DNA of 6,521 nucleotides from Bacteriovoracaceae bacterium UBA7695 (GTDB lineage: Bacteria > Bdellovibrionota > Bacteriovoracia > Bacteriovoracales > Bacteriovoracaceae): contig DLGL01000099.1 of the NCBI GenBank assembly GCA_002482685.1, positions 8,096 to 14,616 on the forward strand, in the 5' to 3' direction. Below the pieces are notes generated by a model. That model saw only the letters and a list, made by a program, of their open reading frames with translations, was not told where the DNA came from and did not search any database. Position numbers and translations under genes: made by a program. Each line of letters begins with the position of its first letter. Positions within the stretch are counted from its first letter, which is position 1. Shown piece after piece: positions 6,140 through 6,521 of the stretch.

Positions 6140-6521
6140 CAGCTTTCGACAAAACCTACTGGGACAAAAACTACTACCAACCCATGACCATGGACGGAAT
6201 CGGCAATGCCAAAGAGCACGTCCGCTACCTAAAATCCTACCTGGCCATTGAACATGTAGATATCTCAACCGTTATCGATCTGGGTTTCGGCTACGGTCAT
6301 CTTTTCCGGGAAATGCTTAAAACCTTCATCCCACACCGCGCTGTCGGTATTGAACCTTCCCCTTACGCTTTCAATAAAGTGAAGGATTATAAACTCCGCC
6401 CCGTAGATTCGACAGACTTAAAACTCTACCAGGAAGACATCCTCACCTGGTGCCGCACGGACCGCAAAAAAAACAATGAGTTTGATCTCGGAATCTGCAC
6501 TTCCGTTTTTCAGTACCTCAC
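6136..6521 (+). CDS. Class I SAM-dependent methyltransferase, N-terminal 128 residues (runs off the right edge)
   Basis: The gene starts at ATG 6136, overlapping the aminotransferase stop by four bases (ATGA), and stays open to the window end. The SAM-binding motif I is VIDLGFGYGHLF (46-57, with D48, G50, G52 and G54). VGIEPS (70-75) supplies the acidic residue E73 at the end of strand 2, and FDLGICTSVFQYL (116-128) fits motif IV. The N-terminus MTAFDKTYWDKNYYQ has a YW..NYY pattern common in small sugar or natural-product methyltransferases. The acceptor cannot be identified; coupling to the WlbC gene suggests a sugar or glycan in the same pathway. My hand count gives about 47% GC for 6141-6521 (180 of 381), with many C-ending codons, seemingly richer than the neighbouring genes. 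This may reflect a different origin. Confidence 0.85.
   Translation, partial: MTAFDKTYWDKNYYQPMTMDGIGNAKEHVRYLKSYLAIEHVDISTVIDLGFGYGHLFREMLKTFIPHRAVGIEPSPYAFNKVKDYKLRPVDSTDLKLYQEDILTWCRTDRKKNNEFDLGICTSVFQYL

Overview
The window is a nucleotide-sugar gene cluster of the kind that supplies a surface polysaccharide (O-antigen or capsule). It carries eight protein-coding genes, two of them cut by the window edges, and nearly every base is coding. Composition is moderately AT-rich (about 40% GC by eye) and the genes have Shine-Dalgarno-like ribosome sites. A Gram-negative bacterium is likely because the closest remembered relatives are Pseudomonas Wbp, Bordetella Wlb and Salmonella Tvi enzymes. 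I cannot place the genus; a Bdellovibrionota- or Leptospira-like AT-rich lineage is only a guess. I see no RNA genes, insertion sequences, CRISPR arrays or clear terminators.

Layout. Two transcription units diverge from a 46-base gap (4993-5038). Leftward on the minus strand are: a UDP-HexNAc 6-dehydrogenase of the TviB/WbpO/WbpA type (4992-3727); an extended-SDR sugar epimerase resembling UDP-glucuronate 4-epimerase (3730-2756); a WlbA/WbpB 3-dehydrogenase (2737-1802); a WlbB/WbpD N-acetyltransferase (1802-1212); a second Gfo/Idh/MocA oxidoreductase of unknown substrate (1203-166); and the start of an unrecognised protein (159-1). Rightward are a WlbC/WbpE PLP aminotransferase (5039-6139) and the start of a SAM-dependent methyltransferase (6136 to the window end). 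Junctions are tight: ATGA overlaps at 3727-3730 and 6136-6139, a TAATG overlap at 1800-1804, and gaps of 6 to 18 bases elsewhere.

How the genes work together. Four of the products form the known route from UDP-GlcNAc to UDP-2,3-diacetamido-2,3-dideoxy-glucuronic acid (UDP-GlcNAc3NAcA): C6 oxidation, C3 oxidation, C3 transamination and 3-N-acetylation. The C2 epimerase (WbpI/WlbD) that would give the manno sugar is not in the window. A putative C4 epimerase sits between the first and second steps, so a galacto-configured product is possible. The second oxidoreductase, the unknown protein and the methyltransferase may add further modification, but this is inference.

The most notable detail is that the WlbA/WbpB gene appears to start at a CTG codon. 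No ATG, GTG or TTG lies between the preceding in-frame stop and the conserved N-terminus, so an automatic caller would remove about 31 residues including the NAD-binding loop.
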